Made by a program: the position numbers and the translations under genes. The notes beneath the pieces were generated by a model. The model did not search any database and was not told the DNA's origin. It saw nothing but the letters and a program-made list of their open reading frames with translations. A stretch of DNA of 64,000 nt, taken from Candidatus Krumholzibacteriota bacterium (GTDB lineage Bacteria > Krumholzibacteriota > Krumholzibacteriia > Krumholzibacteriales > WJIX01). The DNA is taken from positions 248,001-312,000 of the forward strand of contig JAXHNR010000001.1 in the NCBI GenBank assembly GCA_034520215.1. The letters run 5' to 3'. Shown in pieces: positions 7,400-16,459 of the stretch; positions within the stretch are counted from its first letter, which is position 1; each line of letters opens with the position of its first letter.

Positions 7400-9214
7400 G
7401 TGGGATTACCTGTTATTATGCCGTATATCCGTAATTTTAGTATAGTCGCTCATATTGATCACGGAAAGTCAACCCTTGCTGACCGTCTGATTCAGCACGC
7501 GGGATTAGTATCAGACCGTGTGTTTAAGGATCAGATACTCGACAACATGGACCTCGAGCGTGAAAGAGGCATTACAATAAAAAGTCAAACTATCTGCCTT
7601 CCCTATAAAAGCAGGGAAGGGGAAGAATATATTCTGAATCTTATAGATACTCCCGGACACGTCGATTTCTCTTATGAAGTTTCCCGCGCTCTGGCCTCGT
7701 GTGAAGGTATACTTCTTCTTGTGGACGCGGCTCAGGGTGTGGAAGCCCAGACAATGGCGAATCTCTACGCCGCCATGGAACATGATCTTACGATTATTCC
7801 CGTGATTAACAAAATCGATCTTGAAGCGGCAAACATAGAACTCGCGCGTGAAGAGATCGAAGTGGAATTGGGCCTGGATTCAAGCGGCGCGGTTCTCTGT
7901 TCCGCCAAAGAGGGGACGGGAATTGAGGATATCCTGGAGGCAATTGTAGAGAGAATTCCAGCTCATAAGGGAGATGCCGGCAAGCCCCTTAAAGCTCTGA
8001 TATTCGACGCTCATTATGATTCTTTCAGAGGAGCCGTCATCAGCTGCCGTGTTTTTGACGGGACTGTCAAAGCCGGTGACCAGATCAAGCTTTTATCTCT
8101 GGATTCTGTTCATACTGTCGAAGAGGTAGGTGTATTCCTCTTGGAAAGAGAGGAGAGAGACAGGTTGAGCGCCGGGGAAGTGGGATATATAATCGCGGGG
8201 GTGAAAACTGTAAGTGACACGAGAATCGGCGATACAATTGTGCATGCATCGGATCCTTCCCCGGAACCTCTTCCCGGTTTCAAAGAGGTAAAACCTATGG
8301 TGTTTTCTTCGATCTACCCCGTGGAGAGAAGTAATGTTGGAGCGCTCACCGAGGCTATTGAAAAGTACAAGCTGAATGACGCAGCTCTTATCTACCAGAA
8401 GGATTCCTCCGCCGCGCTTGGGCAGGGATTCAGGTGTGGTTTCCTCGGACTTCTTCACCTTGAGATATTTCAGCAGCGGCTCGACCGCGAATTTAATCTT
8501 CCCGTGATTATGACAGCCCCGAGTGTGAAGTATAAATTTGTACTTACTTCCGGTGAAACCGTCACTGTTGAAAACCCTCAATATTACCCTGATCCGTCCG
8601 TAATAGAAAAGTCACTGGAACCGATTGTAAGGGTTAGTCTCCTGCTTCCCGATGAATATATGGGGGTTGTTATGAAACTCTGTCTTAAGAGGAGGGGAGA
8701 AAATCCGCGGATTGGTTATCCCGTTACCGGTAGAATGGAGATTACAATCGATATGCCCCTTGCTGAGATCATATACGATTTCTATGACAAGCTGAAGAGT
8801 GTAACGCGCGGCTACGGGACATTTGATTATGATTTTCTTGAATACCGGCAGGAGGACCTTGTAAAGGTTGATTTTCTGGTTAACGGTGAAAAGGTTGACG
8901 CCTTATCGATAGTTGTGCACAAGGAGAGAGCCCGTTCGAGGGCTGTACAGATATGTGAAAGTTTGAAAGAAGAGATACCCAGACATATGTTTAAAATCGC
9001 GGTGCAGGGAGCTATTGGGGGAGAGGTGATTTCGCGGTCAACCGTTTCCGCTCTCAGAAAAGACGTAACGGCAAAGTGTTACGGCGGAGACATTACCAGA
9101 AAGAGAAAACTTCTGAGTAAACAGGCGGAAGGGAAGAAGAAGATGAAAATGGTTGGCAAGGTTATGATTCCTCAAAGCGCGTTTGTATCCGTGCTCAAAA
9201 CCAATGAAGACTGA
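7400..9214 (+). CDS. lepA: Elongation factor 4 (LepA), ribosomal GTPase
   Basis: LepA is a translational GTPase that acts on the ribosome. The protein has the G1 loop AHIDHGKST, the switch-II DTPGHVDF, NKID and SAKEG motifs, then EF-G-like domains II, III and V and the LepA-specific C-terminus rich in Lys (KRKLLSKQAEGKKKMK). The length of 604 matches the family. The start is ambiguous: GTG at 7400 lies 15 bases after AAGGAG, while ATG at 7418 would give the more usual short N-terminus (MPYIRNFSIVAHIDHGK) but is further from any ribosome site. The hemW gene overlaps its 3' end, a gene pair also seen in other bacteria. Confidence 0.97.
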   Translation: MGLPVIMPYIRNFSIVAHIDHGKSTLADRLIQHAGLVSDRVFKDQILDNMDLERERGITIKSQTICLPYKSREGEEYILNLIDTPGHVDFSYEVSRALASCEGILLLVDAAQGVEAQTMANLYAAMEHDLTIIPVINKIDLEAANIELAREEIEVELGLDSSGAVLCSAKEGTGIEDILEAIVERIPAHKGDAGKPLKALIFDAHYDSFRGAVISCRVFDGTVKAGDQIKLLSLDSVHTVEEVGVFLLEREERDRLSAGEVGYIIAGVKTVSDTRIGDTIVHASDPSPEPLPGFKEVKPMVFSSIYPVERSNVGALTEAIEKYKLNDAALIYQKDSSAALGQGFRCGFLGLLHLEIFQQRLDREFNLPVIMTAPSVKYKFVLTSGETVTVENPQYYPDPSVIEKSLEPIVRVSLLLPDEYMGVVMKLCLKRRGENPRIGYPVTGRMEITIDMPLAEIIYDFYDKLKSVTRGYGTFDYDFLEYRQEDLVKVDFLVNGEKVDALSIVVHKERARSRAVQICESLKEEIPRHMFKIAVQGAIGGEVISRSTVSALRKDVTAKCYGGDITRKRKLLSKQAEGKKKMKMVGKVMIPQSAFVSVLKTNED

Positions 9215-10331
9215 ACCGGAAGCCGGACTTTATCTGCACGTTCCGTTTTGCGAAAAAAAATGCCCCTATTGTGATTTCTATTCCGTGGCATCTGTGGATG
9301 AAACCGCGTTTTCAAAATGGGTCAACGCTGTTTCCGCGGAAGCCCTTAGATACAAAGATTTCCCGGCTTTATTTAAAACACTGTATCTGGGAGGCGGCAC
9401 TCCCTCTCTTCTGACGGATGCGGCGCTCGAAGAAGTAATGATCAATCTAAGAGGGACCTTCAATCTGGAGAATCTCGATGAAATAACTATAGAGTTGAAT
9501 CCTGAGGATATAACAGAAGGGAAGTTAAGAACGTATAAGAGACTGGGATTCAACAGGGTAAGTCTGGGCGTTCAATCTTTCATCGATGAAGAGCTTGAGA
9601 TGCTCGGGAGGCGCCATGACTCTGAAACCTCTATTCGGGCCATTGAGATGATCCGCGGGGCCGGCTTTAGAAACCTGAGTATCGATCTTATAAGTTCTCT
9701 TCCGGGGCAGAGTGTCTGCGCGTGCCGGGCCAGTCTCGAAAGAGCAGTCGCGCTTAAGCCCGAACATATTTCCTGTTATCAACTTACGATTAAGCCGGAC
9801 ACGGTGTTCGGCAAATTGCTTTCTTCAGGAAGACTGAAGGAGGCTCCCGAGGATATCGGAGAGGAGATATTTATCCGAACGACCGAGTTTCTCAGTGACA
9901 ACGGATACAGTCAATATGAAGTTTCAAGTTTCTCCGGCGGCAACGGCAGGATATCAAGACATAATTCTATGTACTGGGAGCACCTGCCGTATCTGGGGCT
10001 GGGTCCCTCCGCTCACTCATTTGACGGAGAGAAAAGGTGGTCGAATGTAAATTCGGTTGAGAGTTACTGCAAAGAAGTCTTAAATAATAGAACTCCCGTC
10101 TCTGATTTAGAAGTGTTAAGCGAAAAAGATCTCTCTCTTGAAGCGCTGTTTTTAGGACTCAGAACGATAAAGGGAGTAAGCCTCGATGTTTTAAAGAGAT
10201 ACGATGGGTGGGAAGATGCCTCGTCAAGGCTTTCGTCTCTTTCGCTTGTTAAAGTCATTGGTGGGCGTATGATACCCACACTTAAGGGATTGCTTTTCGC
10301 CGACAGGCTGCCGTTATTCTTTATAGGTTAA
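9204..10331 (+). CDS. hemW: HemW-like radical SAM heme chaperone
   Basis: The radical SAM cluster motif is C16-x3-C20-x2-C23 (CEKKCPYC, from the ATG at 9204). It is followed by YLGGGTPS, ELNPE, RVSLGVQSF and the HemN C-terminal domain with EVSSF and LGPSAHSF. HemW, formerly annotated as oxygen-independent coproporphyrinogen oxidase, carries heme for insertion into respiratory enzymes; true HemN has a longer N-terminus, so HemW is preferred here. The 375-residue length fits. The ATG lies within the last 11 bases of lepA, indicating translational coupling. The in-frame TTG at 9183 is an unlikely alternative. The stop overlaps the stop of the convergent aminopeptidase gene at a shared TTAA. Confidence 0.93.
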   Translation: MKTEPEAGLYLHVPFCEKKCPYCDFYSVASVDETAFSKWVNAVSAEALRYKDFPALFKTLYLGGGTPSLLTDAALEEVMINLRGTFNLENLDEITIELNPEDITEGKLRTYKRLGFNRVSLGVQSFIDEELEMLGRRHDSETSIRAIEMIRGAGFRNLSIDLISSLPGQSVCACRASLERAVALKPEHISCYQLTIKPDTVFGKLLSSGRLKEAPEDIGEEIFIRTTEFLSDNGYSQYEVSSFSGGNGRISRHNSMYWEHLPYLGLGPSAHSFDGEKRWSNVNSVESYCKEVLNNRTPVSDLEVLSEKDLSLEALFLGLRTIKGVSLDVLKRYDGWEDASSRLSSLSLVKVIGGRMIPTLKGLLFADRLPLFFIG

Positions 10332-12337
10332 CGGAGAAGTATCATCTTTTTTGTAGTTTTCTTGCCTGCCGCGGTCATACTGTAGAAATAAAGGCCCGAG
10401 GAAACCTCTCTGCCTGATGAATTTGTCCCATCCCATGTAATTTCAGATTTCCCCGCTGAGTAATTACGGTCTGTGAGAGTTGATATGAGTCTTCCTCTGA
10501 CATCGTATACAGAGATCGATACTCTCGACGCTTTTTCGAGTCCGAAGCGGATAGTCGTACTTGGATTGAAGGGATTTGGATAATTCTGCTTAAGAAAGGT
10601 GACTGCCGGAACTTCCGCGTCAGTTATAATGGTTGATTTGTCGCAGAGAATCCAGTGATCCGGGTCGAGCTCAACATCTATCGCTTTGTTTTCCATTGAT
10701 AACAGGAATGATTCTTCATGTTCATCTATCCAGAGCACCGTGTCGATCCGGCTGCCCGCCGTTGTAATCCTGAAGTCAACCGGCATCGTATAGGGAATGT
10801 CTTGAGTTTGTGTTACGCCGATTGAAAGCAGTGTGTCCGCCCCGCGCGGATAAGAGTTCCAGGACCAGCTGTAGACCGGCCTGTCTTCCCGTGTCAGCCA
10901 TGGATCGAAAAACCAGCCCAGAGAAGAACCGTAATAATCTTCGCATACTCCGATAAAATCATCCGTATCGGCGTGGGAATGGCTGAAGCGCGGGTCTGAA
11001 GTATACCCTTTAATCATATTGAAAAAGGTGCTGTCTCCCGAGATGTGCCGGAACATGTGAATGATCCAGGCAGCCTTGTCGTAAACGACCGAATCGAAGT
11101 AGTACCATGGATCGGTATTGTCTGGATCACGCAGAACCGGGCCGTTCCATGAAGCGGGGTTATCCTTTTCCTCCATACATGATTTCAGTTCATTTGATCC
11201 GCCGATATGTTCCATCCAGAGTGCTTCGGTATAGCTGGCCCATCCTTCATTGAGCCATATATGCGTCCAGTTCTCGCAGGTGATAAAGTCGCCGAACCAC
11301 TGATGTCCCAGCTCATGTATGTAGACCCAATCGTAGAGGTGGTCACCGCGAACCAACCATAAACCATAACTCGTCAGTGTCTGGTGTTCCATCCCTCCGC
11401 CGATATTGCAAAGCGCCACGCCGTATTTTTCCTCCGCGAAGGGGTATAATCCGTATACGGATGAAAAGAATTCCAGGGCGGGTACGCCGATACTTAGATC
11501 TTCCTCGGCGGCTTCTACCATTGAAGGAGGAACGTAGTTTGTAACCGGCATTGTTTCCCCGGGAGCGTATACAAATGTATCTTCAAGACAGACATACTCT
11601 GTGGCTGAAATAGAAGCAAGGTATGTTGTCATAGGATAGTTTTCCCGCCAGTGGTACCGTTTGTACTCTTTCCCCCAGCGTGTTTCACTTGTAAATCCCA
11701 TGTAATTTCCGTTTGAAGCCGCGAAGAGATCTGAATCAACCGAAAGATATATATCAAATACGGCTTTGTCGTCCGGATAATCTTTAGAAGGCCACCATGT
11801 CCTCGCTGACCAGGGTTCACTGAGGCTGTATATTACCGGCCTGTCGTTATAGGACCGGAAGAAGAGGCCGGGGTTATTGGCGGCGGTTGGGTTTCCGTTG
11901 TAGTCGATTTCTATAGCGGTTTCTTCTCCGGAAGTAAGATTTGAAAGAAGAGAAATACTAATTACATCGCCGTTTCTGGACCAGGAAAGCGGTCCATAAC
12001 CTGTTTGTTCAATAGAAATAATTGAAAGCGCTATATCCGCGTTTATGTCAATTGAACTGAGATTGTCGGTGAGGCTTTCGAGCGTAATTATTACCGTTCC
12101 CTCAACAGATTCTGTTGAATCGTTAAAAGCGATATCAAGCATATAGTGCTTCACGTCAAACTGTTCTTGAACCGGCGTTGGTTCCGGAGCTTTCAGCGAA
12201 TCCCCTTTAAACAGGGGAAGGGCGCGCTTAAGATCGATCTTTCTTATTATGTCGCTGTGGATTTTTTCATATTGTGTTTGTGCTGCGGATGTAGATGGAA
12301 TAAGAAAAAGGAATAGTAAAAGAAGCGTTTTTTTCAT
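10328..12337 (-). CDS. Secreted M1-family aminopeptidase with T9SS-type sorting domain
   Basis: The 669-residue protein has a signal peptide (MKKTLLLLFLFLIPSTSAAQ). The M1 N-terminal beta domain follows, then the gluzincin core with HELGH at 341-345, the third zinc ligand E364 in WLNEGWASY, and a GGGMEHQ exopeptidase loop (about 313-319) in place of the more common GAMEN. The last 85 residues form a sorting domain beginning NYPNPFNPSTT, with SVYDVRGR, TWDGTNSSG, SGLYFY and KKMILLR. It should release N-terminal amino acids from peptides at or beyond the outer membrane. The ATG has only a weak AGAAAG ribosome site. It is convergent with hemW. Family call secure. Confidence 0.93.
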   Translation of the reverse strand: MKKTLLLLFLFLIPSTSAAQTQYEKIHSDIIRKIDLKRALPLFKGDSLKAPEPTPVQEQFDVKHYMLDIAFNDSTESVEGTVIITLESLTDNLSSIDINADIALSIISIEQTGYGPLSWSRNGDVISISLLSNLTSGEETAIEIDYNGNPTAANNPGLFFRSYNDRPVIYSLSEPWSARTWWPSKDYPDDKAVFDIYLSVDSDLFAASNGNYMGFTSETRWGKEYKRYHWRENYPMTTYLASISATEYVCLEDTFVYAPGETMPVTNYVPPSMVEAAEEDLSIGVPALEFFSSVYGLYPFAEEKYGVALCNIGGGMEHQTLTSYGLWLVRGDHLYDWVYIHELGHQWFGDFITCENWTHIWLNEGWASYTEALWMEHIGGSNELKSCMEEKDNPASWNGPVLRDPDNTDPWYYFDSVVYDKAAWIIHMFRHISGDSTFFNMIKGYTSDPRFSHSHADTDDFIGVCEDYYGSSLGWFFDPWLTREDRPVYSWSWNSYPRGADTLLSIGVTQTQDIPYTMPVDFRITTAGSRIDTVLWIDEHEESFLLSMENKAIDVELDPDHWILCDKSTIITDAEVPAVTFLKQNYPNPFNPSTTIRFGLEKASRVSISVYDVRGRLISTLTDRNYSAGKSEITWDGTNSSGREVSSGLYFYSMTAAGKKTTKKMILLR

Positions 12338-12481
12338 TTTAATATCTTTCTTTGCTTATAACTTAAGAAATAATTTATTTCCTGCTTTATTATATCATAT
12401 ATTCTCTTTTTTTTCCATCTATGCGGGGTGCCCCCGCGCTTTTGCCGCCTGTCCGGGCCCTTCAGACTTTTTAATTAAACT

Positions 12482-12514
12482 AAAATAAAAGCGGCCGGGA
12501 GAAGCCCCGGCCGC
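12482..12514 (-). terminator. Rho-independent terminator of the 1016-aa secreted protein gene
   Basis: On the minus strand a perfect 9-bp GC stem (GCGGCCGGG at 12491-12499 pairing with CCCGGCCGC at 12506-12514) with a 6-base loop is followed by TTTTATTTT. It lies 33 bases beyond the stop codon of the gene at 12547-15597. Confidence 0.85.
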
Positions 12515-12546
12515 TTAAGGCTAACCATAACATCCGGGCGACCGGC

Positions 12547-15500
12547 CTATCTAAGCAGGATCATCTTTCTTGTCCGGGAGTAGTCTTTGGTGTCCATACG
12601 GTAGAAATATACACCGCTCGCGACGCTCGCGCCTCTGTTGTTAATTCCGTTCCAGGTCTCTGTGTTAAGACCCTTGTCGCGCACCTCGTTTACAAGTGTG
12701 TTTACAAGTCTTCCTGCAACATCATATATCCGAATCGATACATGACCCTCAGCCTTCATATTAAACTCGATAGTAGTACTCGGGTTGAAGGGGTTGGGAT
12801 AGTTACCATGAAGCTTTGTAAATGCAGGTGTATCCTCTACGTCTGTAATATCTCCGTTTACTCCATTGTCGAAGAAATCGAATACGGATTTCAGGAATTC
12901 GTTTCTTACCATGGGACCGTCATCATTATCGTCTCGGATGTGCATAAAGCTGAAGCCGGTTGTTAAAGCCTTTCTGGCATAGCCTCCGGAAGTTGTATCG
13001 TCCAGGCTGACGGCTGCATAGTAAGAACTTCCGCCGTAATCGGGGTAGCGCAGAGCGTAATCGGCGTTTGGATTATCAGTCTCTAAAACATCAAAACGGT
13101 TGATGAAAGGGCATCCTCCGAAGGCGTAGAAATCTTCCAGTCCGGTTAGAACCGAGCCTGAGGCGGTTGTGATAAGAGGATTAATAATCCCGCCTCCGGC
13201 GTTACCTCCGGTAAGAGCGTAATAATTGCCGTCTGTAGGTGTCGCGCCGAGTATTTCTGCCAGGAAGCTCGTGGAGCCTGAATAATTAATATCGCTTACA
13301 ACATTGTTACCCATAACAAACAGGTTCGTTTTGTGATTATGAGGTGTTCCTGATTCATCCTTTGCCCAGGATTCGAGCAGGGTAGTGTCGTCGTTATCGA
13401 TAGTTCCCATGCTTAGCCAGCCGGAATCCCATATAATGGTATGGTAAAAGTTACCAAGATTTGCGGCGTCAGTCCGGCTATTCAGTCCGTTTCCCACCGT
13501 CGACGAAGGACTCTTGACATCATAGCGGTCCGGATATCCGGTGGAGACAACATCATTTAGGGCCGGATCGAGGTAGTCCTGAACAGTTCCGTTCCAGCTC
13601 CCTCTGCCGTCAAAATCATCGACATAAAGGATATCTGTGTTGCCGGTAGGAAGACATGTGAATTCGAATCTCCCGCCGTCCAGAGCGTTTAGCGGCAGGT
13701 AGCCTGTCTCGCCATCCAGATCCAGGGCGGAGAAATAGTATTCAACCATGTAGCCCTTTGTAAGGAGTGAGTCATTTAGGTCGAACATATATTTGCCCTG
13801 CACCGGCGTCCCGTCATTTGTTCGCGCGGTGTCGCCCTTAAGTTTCGTCCACTCTCCGTCATCTGAGATATAGGTCATCCATGGGTCGGATATCATCTGC
13901 GGGCCGTAAAGATCTGGCTTCCCGCCGGTTCCGATATCACTTGCTTTGACATGGAGATAAACGGCTGCGCCTCCTGCTGGATCTTCGTCTAGTCCGCCCG
14001 CTATGGGTGAAGTAACAGAAACGACGATTGAATCGCCGGGGTCGATTACGGTGCTGGAAGTGTTAATATTCAGTGCCATATCGGTTCTTACGAAACCGTC
14101 CGTGTTATTTGTGGGCGGGAAGTTGTCCTGAAACAGATCCAGATTTCTGTATGACCACTGAGGACCGGAAATATCATAGCGCTGAACAGTGACATTGTCG
14201 AACCAGGGTGACGGTGTATGATTTTCACAAGATCCATAGGTTCCACCCCATACATCGCACATATCTACAACCGATAGTGAAATCTGAAGTGTGTCGTTGG
14301 GTGATAAAACCAGGCTGCTAATATCATAATATTCATTTCTATATCCTCTTCCCCAGTAATAATAAACGACACCATCGTCCTGCCATTGTATCGGGCAGCC
14401 GTTATTTATGTTACGAATACCCCAGGTATGGAAGACCAGGTTATCTAGAGGAAGGTCGAGGTAAGTGTCAAATTTTAAGAGTATACCGCCAAAATCATCC
14501 AGCTGATCGGCTGGGATTGTCATATTCTGAACTTCATCGTTGTTTGATGAGTATTTTGTCATTACAATCTCCGGCGAGTAGACCGATTCATTCTGGCACG
14601 GCGCTTCAGTGCCTCCGCCGTTAAGACAGAACGGGGTTACATAAAGACCGGGATATTTATTCTGGTCGGCAGGAACCGTTGAACCTTCAAAAAATACGAT
14701 CTGTGTGTTTAAGTTTTCGTTACATGGATCTCCGTCTAATATCCGCATTCCTTTACGCAGGCCGCTGTACTTGCCGAACGCGGGTCTTGTCTCGGCCTGC
14801 CAGATGCCAATGCTGTGATCGCCTACGGAGGCGGATTCAAAATCTTCATAATTGAAGTATCCGGCGCCATCGTAGACTGTAATGCTGTCAATAACAGCCG
14901 CGCCGTCGGTTAACCAGAGACCGTCCTCGTCACTCCAGGCTCCGTCTGATGAGAAATGGAAACGAAATCTTGTGTTTCCTCCTACCGACGCTGAGTCTAC
15001 CGAACATGAATCGATAACGTCACCTATGCCGCCGTACGTTGCAAGGTTTGTCCAGCTTCCGTCGTCATTTTCATATTCGATATATAAATTATCGTAGCCG
15101 CCTCCTTCGCAGTCATAGACAAGATGAAATCCCATTGAGAGCGTTCCTTCGAATACTACCTCTTCGGAAACAAGGTACTGCTCCCAGTTGTTTCCGTAAC
15201 CCGGCGCCGCAGCCCAGGAGCACATATAATAGTCATCGGCGGGGCGGGCGCCGCACCAGATCGACTGGGAACCTTCTATTGCCTCAAGGCGGCCGAAATC
15301 TCCGCTTCCCAGGCCGGAGAAATCATCTACGTGGAAAAATGTGTCTGGATCTGCGGTATTATCAACTCTTTCCCAGCCCTGCCAGTCTAGAGTTTCAAAA
15401 TCGTACCTTACTATATTGTACGTGTCAACAGAGGCGGCCTTATAGAAACCTGGAGCTGTGTCGTCTATTTTCAAGTCTGTTTTTCCGGGAATTTTTATAA

Positions 15501-15597
15501 CAGGTCTGTCGTTTTTCTCTGTATCACGCGCTCTTGACGGGCAGGTAAAGGATGCGACCAAAAACGCGGCCAGAATTAATACTGTGGCTTTTTTCAT
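12547..15597 (-). CDS. Large secreted protein of unknown function with T9SS-type sorting domain
   Basis: The 1016-residue protein has a signal peptide (MKKATVLILAAFLVASFTC) and many aromatic/Asp-rich beta segments. Two regions resemble carbohydrate-binding or lectin-like jelly rolls (about residues 60-260 and 270-480, with YDFETLDWQGW and YFNYEDFES openings). Next comes a segment with an Ig-like look (about 510-660). A region opening DILYVDDFDGRG (about 665-910) may be a degenerate Rossmann-like or peptidase-associated module. A standard sorting domain ends the protein (NYPNPFNPSTTIEF to RKMILLR). No catalytic motif is recognised. ATG follows GGGGGGAG closely, a strong ribosome site. It may be an adhesin, a surface hydrolase accessory or a structural protein; the function is not determinable here. 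Confidence 0.8.
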   Translation of the reverse strand: MKKATVLILAAFLVASFTCPSRARDTEKNDRPVIKIPGKTDLKIDDTAPGFYKAASVDTYNIVRYDFETLDWQGWERVDNTADPDTFFHVDDFSGLGSGDFGRLEAIEGSQSIWCGARPADDYYMCSWAAAPGYGNNWEQYLVSEEVVFEGTLSMGFHLVYDCEGGGYDNLYIEYENDDGSWTNLATYGGIGDVIDSCSVDSASVGGNTRFRFHFSSDGAWSDEDGLWLTDGAAVIDSITVYDGAGYFNYEDFESASVGDHSIGIWQAETRPAFGKYSGLRKGMRILDGDPCNENLNTQIVFFEGSTVPADQNKYPGLYVTPFCLNGGGTEAPCQNESVYSPEIVMTKYSSNNDEVQNMTIPADQLDDFGGILLKFDTYLDLPLDNLVFHTWGIRNINNGCPIQWQDDGVVYYYWGRGYRNEYYDISSLVLSPNDTLQISLSVVDMCDVWGGTYGSCENHTPSPWFDNVTVQRYDISGPQWSYRNLDLFQDNFPPTNNTDGFVRTDMALNINTSSTVIDPGDSIVVSVTSPIAGGLDEDPAGGAAVYLHVKASDIGTGGKPDLYGPQMISDPWMTYISDDGEWTKLKGDTARTNDGTPVQGKYMFDLNDSLLTKGYMVEYYFSALDLDGETGYLPLNALDGGRFEFTCLPTGNTDILYVDDFDGRGSWNGTVQDYLDPALNDVVSTGYPDRYDVKSPSSTVGNGLNSRTDAANLGNFYHTIIWDSGWLSMGTIDNDDTTLLESWAKDESGTPHNHKTNLFVMGNNVVSDINYSGSTSFLAEILGATPTDGNYYALTGGNAGGGIINPLITTASGSVLTGLEDFYAFGGCPFINRFDVLETDNPNADYALRYPDYGGSSYYAAVSLDDTTSGGYARKALTTGFSFMHIRDDNDDGPMVRNEFLKSVFDFFDNGVNGDITDVEDTPAFTKLHGNYPNPFNPSTTIEFNMKAEGHVSIRIYDVAGRLVNTLVNEVRDKGLNTETWNGINNRGASVASGVYFYRMDTKDYSRTRKMILLR

Positions 15598-15934
15598 CTC
15601 TCCCCCCTAAGTTTTGAAAAAATAAAATCTCTTTAGTGCCGGGCTGATGGGCGACCGCGTGATGGCAATTTATGCGGGCGTATTCAAGTTCAATGCTTTA
15701 ATTTTTATAATTAAACATTAAACGGCCGCGCGGAATGCAAAATCTTTTGACCCTTTGATTTATCACCCCCTTCTCCGTGTTTAAATTAATCGTTCCGATC
15801 AATGACTGTTTAATGGTTCAGCCAGACTTATAATCGGACTTATTAATCAATTCGAAGCCAATCGCGGGTAATGATAATCTTATAAAAACCCCTTCATTGA
15901 CCATTTTATCACGGTTTTTGGAATATGTAAAGGA

Positions 15935-15943
15935 CATTTTATG
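15935..15943. repeat. Left flanking direct repeat of element copy 2
   Basis: CATTTTATG here recurs at 16256-16264 just outside the other end of the element. It can be read as 10 bases if the shared A is included. This supports insertion with a 9-10 base target duplication, as for copy 1. Confidence 0.6.
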
Positions 15944-16255
15944 GTGAAGTTTCCCCAATTTTTATAACCCATAAGGTAGTCGATGATTTGTAACAGTATG
16001 CGGCTGATTGATATTTTCAAAATCGTTGTCGGTTTCTCGCCGGCCGAGGAAACCGCTGGCTCTGCGCCTCGGGCTCGCTCTTTCTGCCCCTTTGGGCCAG
16101 AAATCCTTGCCCGCTCGCCCTCCGGAGGGTTTTGAAAATATCAATCAGCCGCACTCATCAGCAATGAAAGCCCTATTCCACTTACCAATCCTGATAACTG
16201 ATTGTATCTCGCAATGTTATTACAATACTTGCCGAATTTTCAGAGGGAACTCCAA
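15944..16255 (-). mobile_element. MITE-like structured interspersed element, copy 2 (full length, inverted)
   Basis: This 312-bp copy lies in the opposite orientation to the one at 2574-2879 and is near-identical over most of its length. Its ends are GTGAAGTTTCCCC on the left and GAGGGAACTCCAA on the right. The 24-base internal inverted arms are at 15999-16022 and 16130-16153, and here they match perfectly. The core keeps the TTTCTG/CAGAAA hairpin. A 40-base stretch (about 16021-16061) differs in sequence from copy 1 yet still forms a hairpin (GGTTTC 16031-16036 with GAAACC 16049-16054). No protein is encoded; the open frames crossing it have no start or family of their own. Confidence 0.75.
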
Positions 16256-16264
16256 CATTTTATG
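16256..16264. repeat. Right flanking direct repeat of element copy 2
   Basis: CATTTTATG, identical to 15935-15943, directly follows the CTCCAA terminus. Confidence 0.6.
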
Positions 16265-16343
16265 AAGTAAAGCGTGGCTGAAAGGAGGGTAAGTATATGA
16301 TTTTATTCAGTTAAGCAGATCAGCGATTTTTCTCAAGATTGCG

Positions 16344-16393
16344 TATTGACCTTTGTAATTTATAAGCTTAAACTCGCCGGCAGACGGTCAATA
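16344..16393 (+). promoter_or_regulatory. Candidate promoter within an inverted repeat
   Basis: TTGACC (16346-16351) and TAAACT (16369-16374) are spaced 17 bases apart upstream of the membrane glycosyltransferase/TPR gene. The -35 box is part of TATTGACC (16344-16351), which is repeated in inverted form as GGTCAATA (16386-16393). A repressor-type operator is possible. The long leader (about 80 bases) and the weak -10 keep confidence low. Confidence 0.3.
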
Positions 16394-16459
16394 TGATATT
16401 TTTTAAGTAATTGAATATAAGTTTCGGAATAGAAGCAATAACTGTGGGAATTAAATAAT

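Larger units (their letters stand above)
15598..16459. other. 862-base intergenic region holding element copy 2
   Basis: This region separates two divergent genes. Bases 15598-15933 are AT-rich with no gene I can support and should contain the promoter of the 1016-aa secreted protein. Bases 15944-16255 are the second structured element with its 9-base flanking repeats. Bases 16265-16459 hold a candidate promoter for the GT39/TPR gene: TTGACC 16346-16351, 17-base spacer, TAAACT 16369-16374, enclosed by the inverted repeat TATTGACC / GGTCAATA. Confidence 0.55.

Noticed and set aside
15039-15500. 153-codon plus-strand frame opposite the 1016-aa secreted protein
   Set aside because: It is Arg/Pro/Ser-rich with no protein features, as expected of an antisense shadow of a beta-rich gene.
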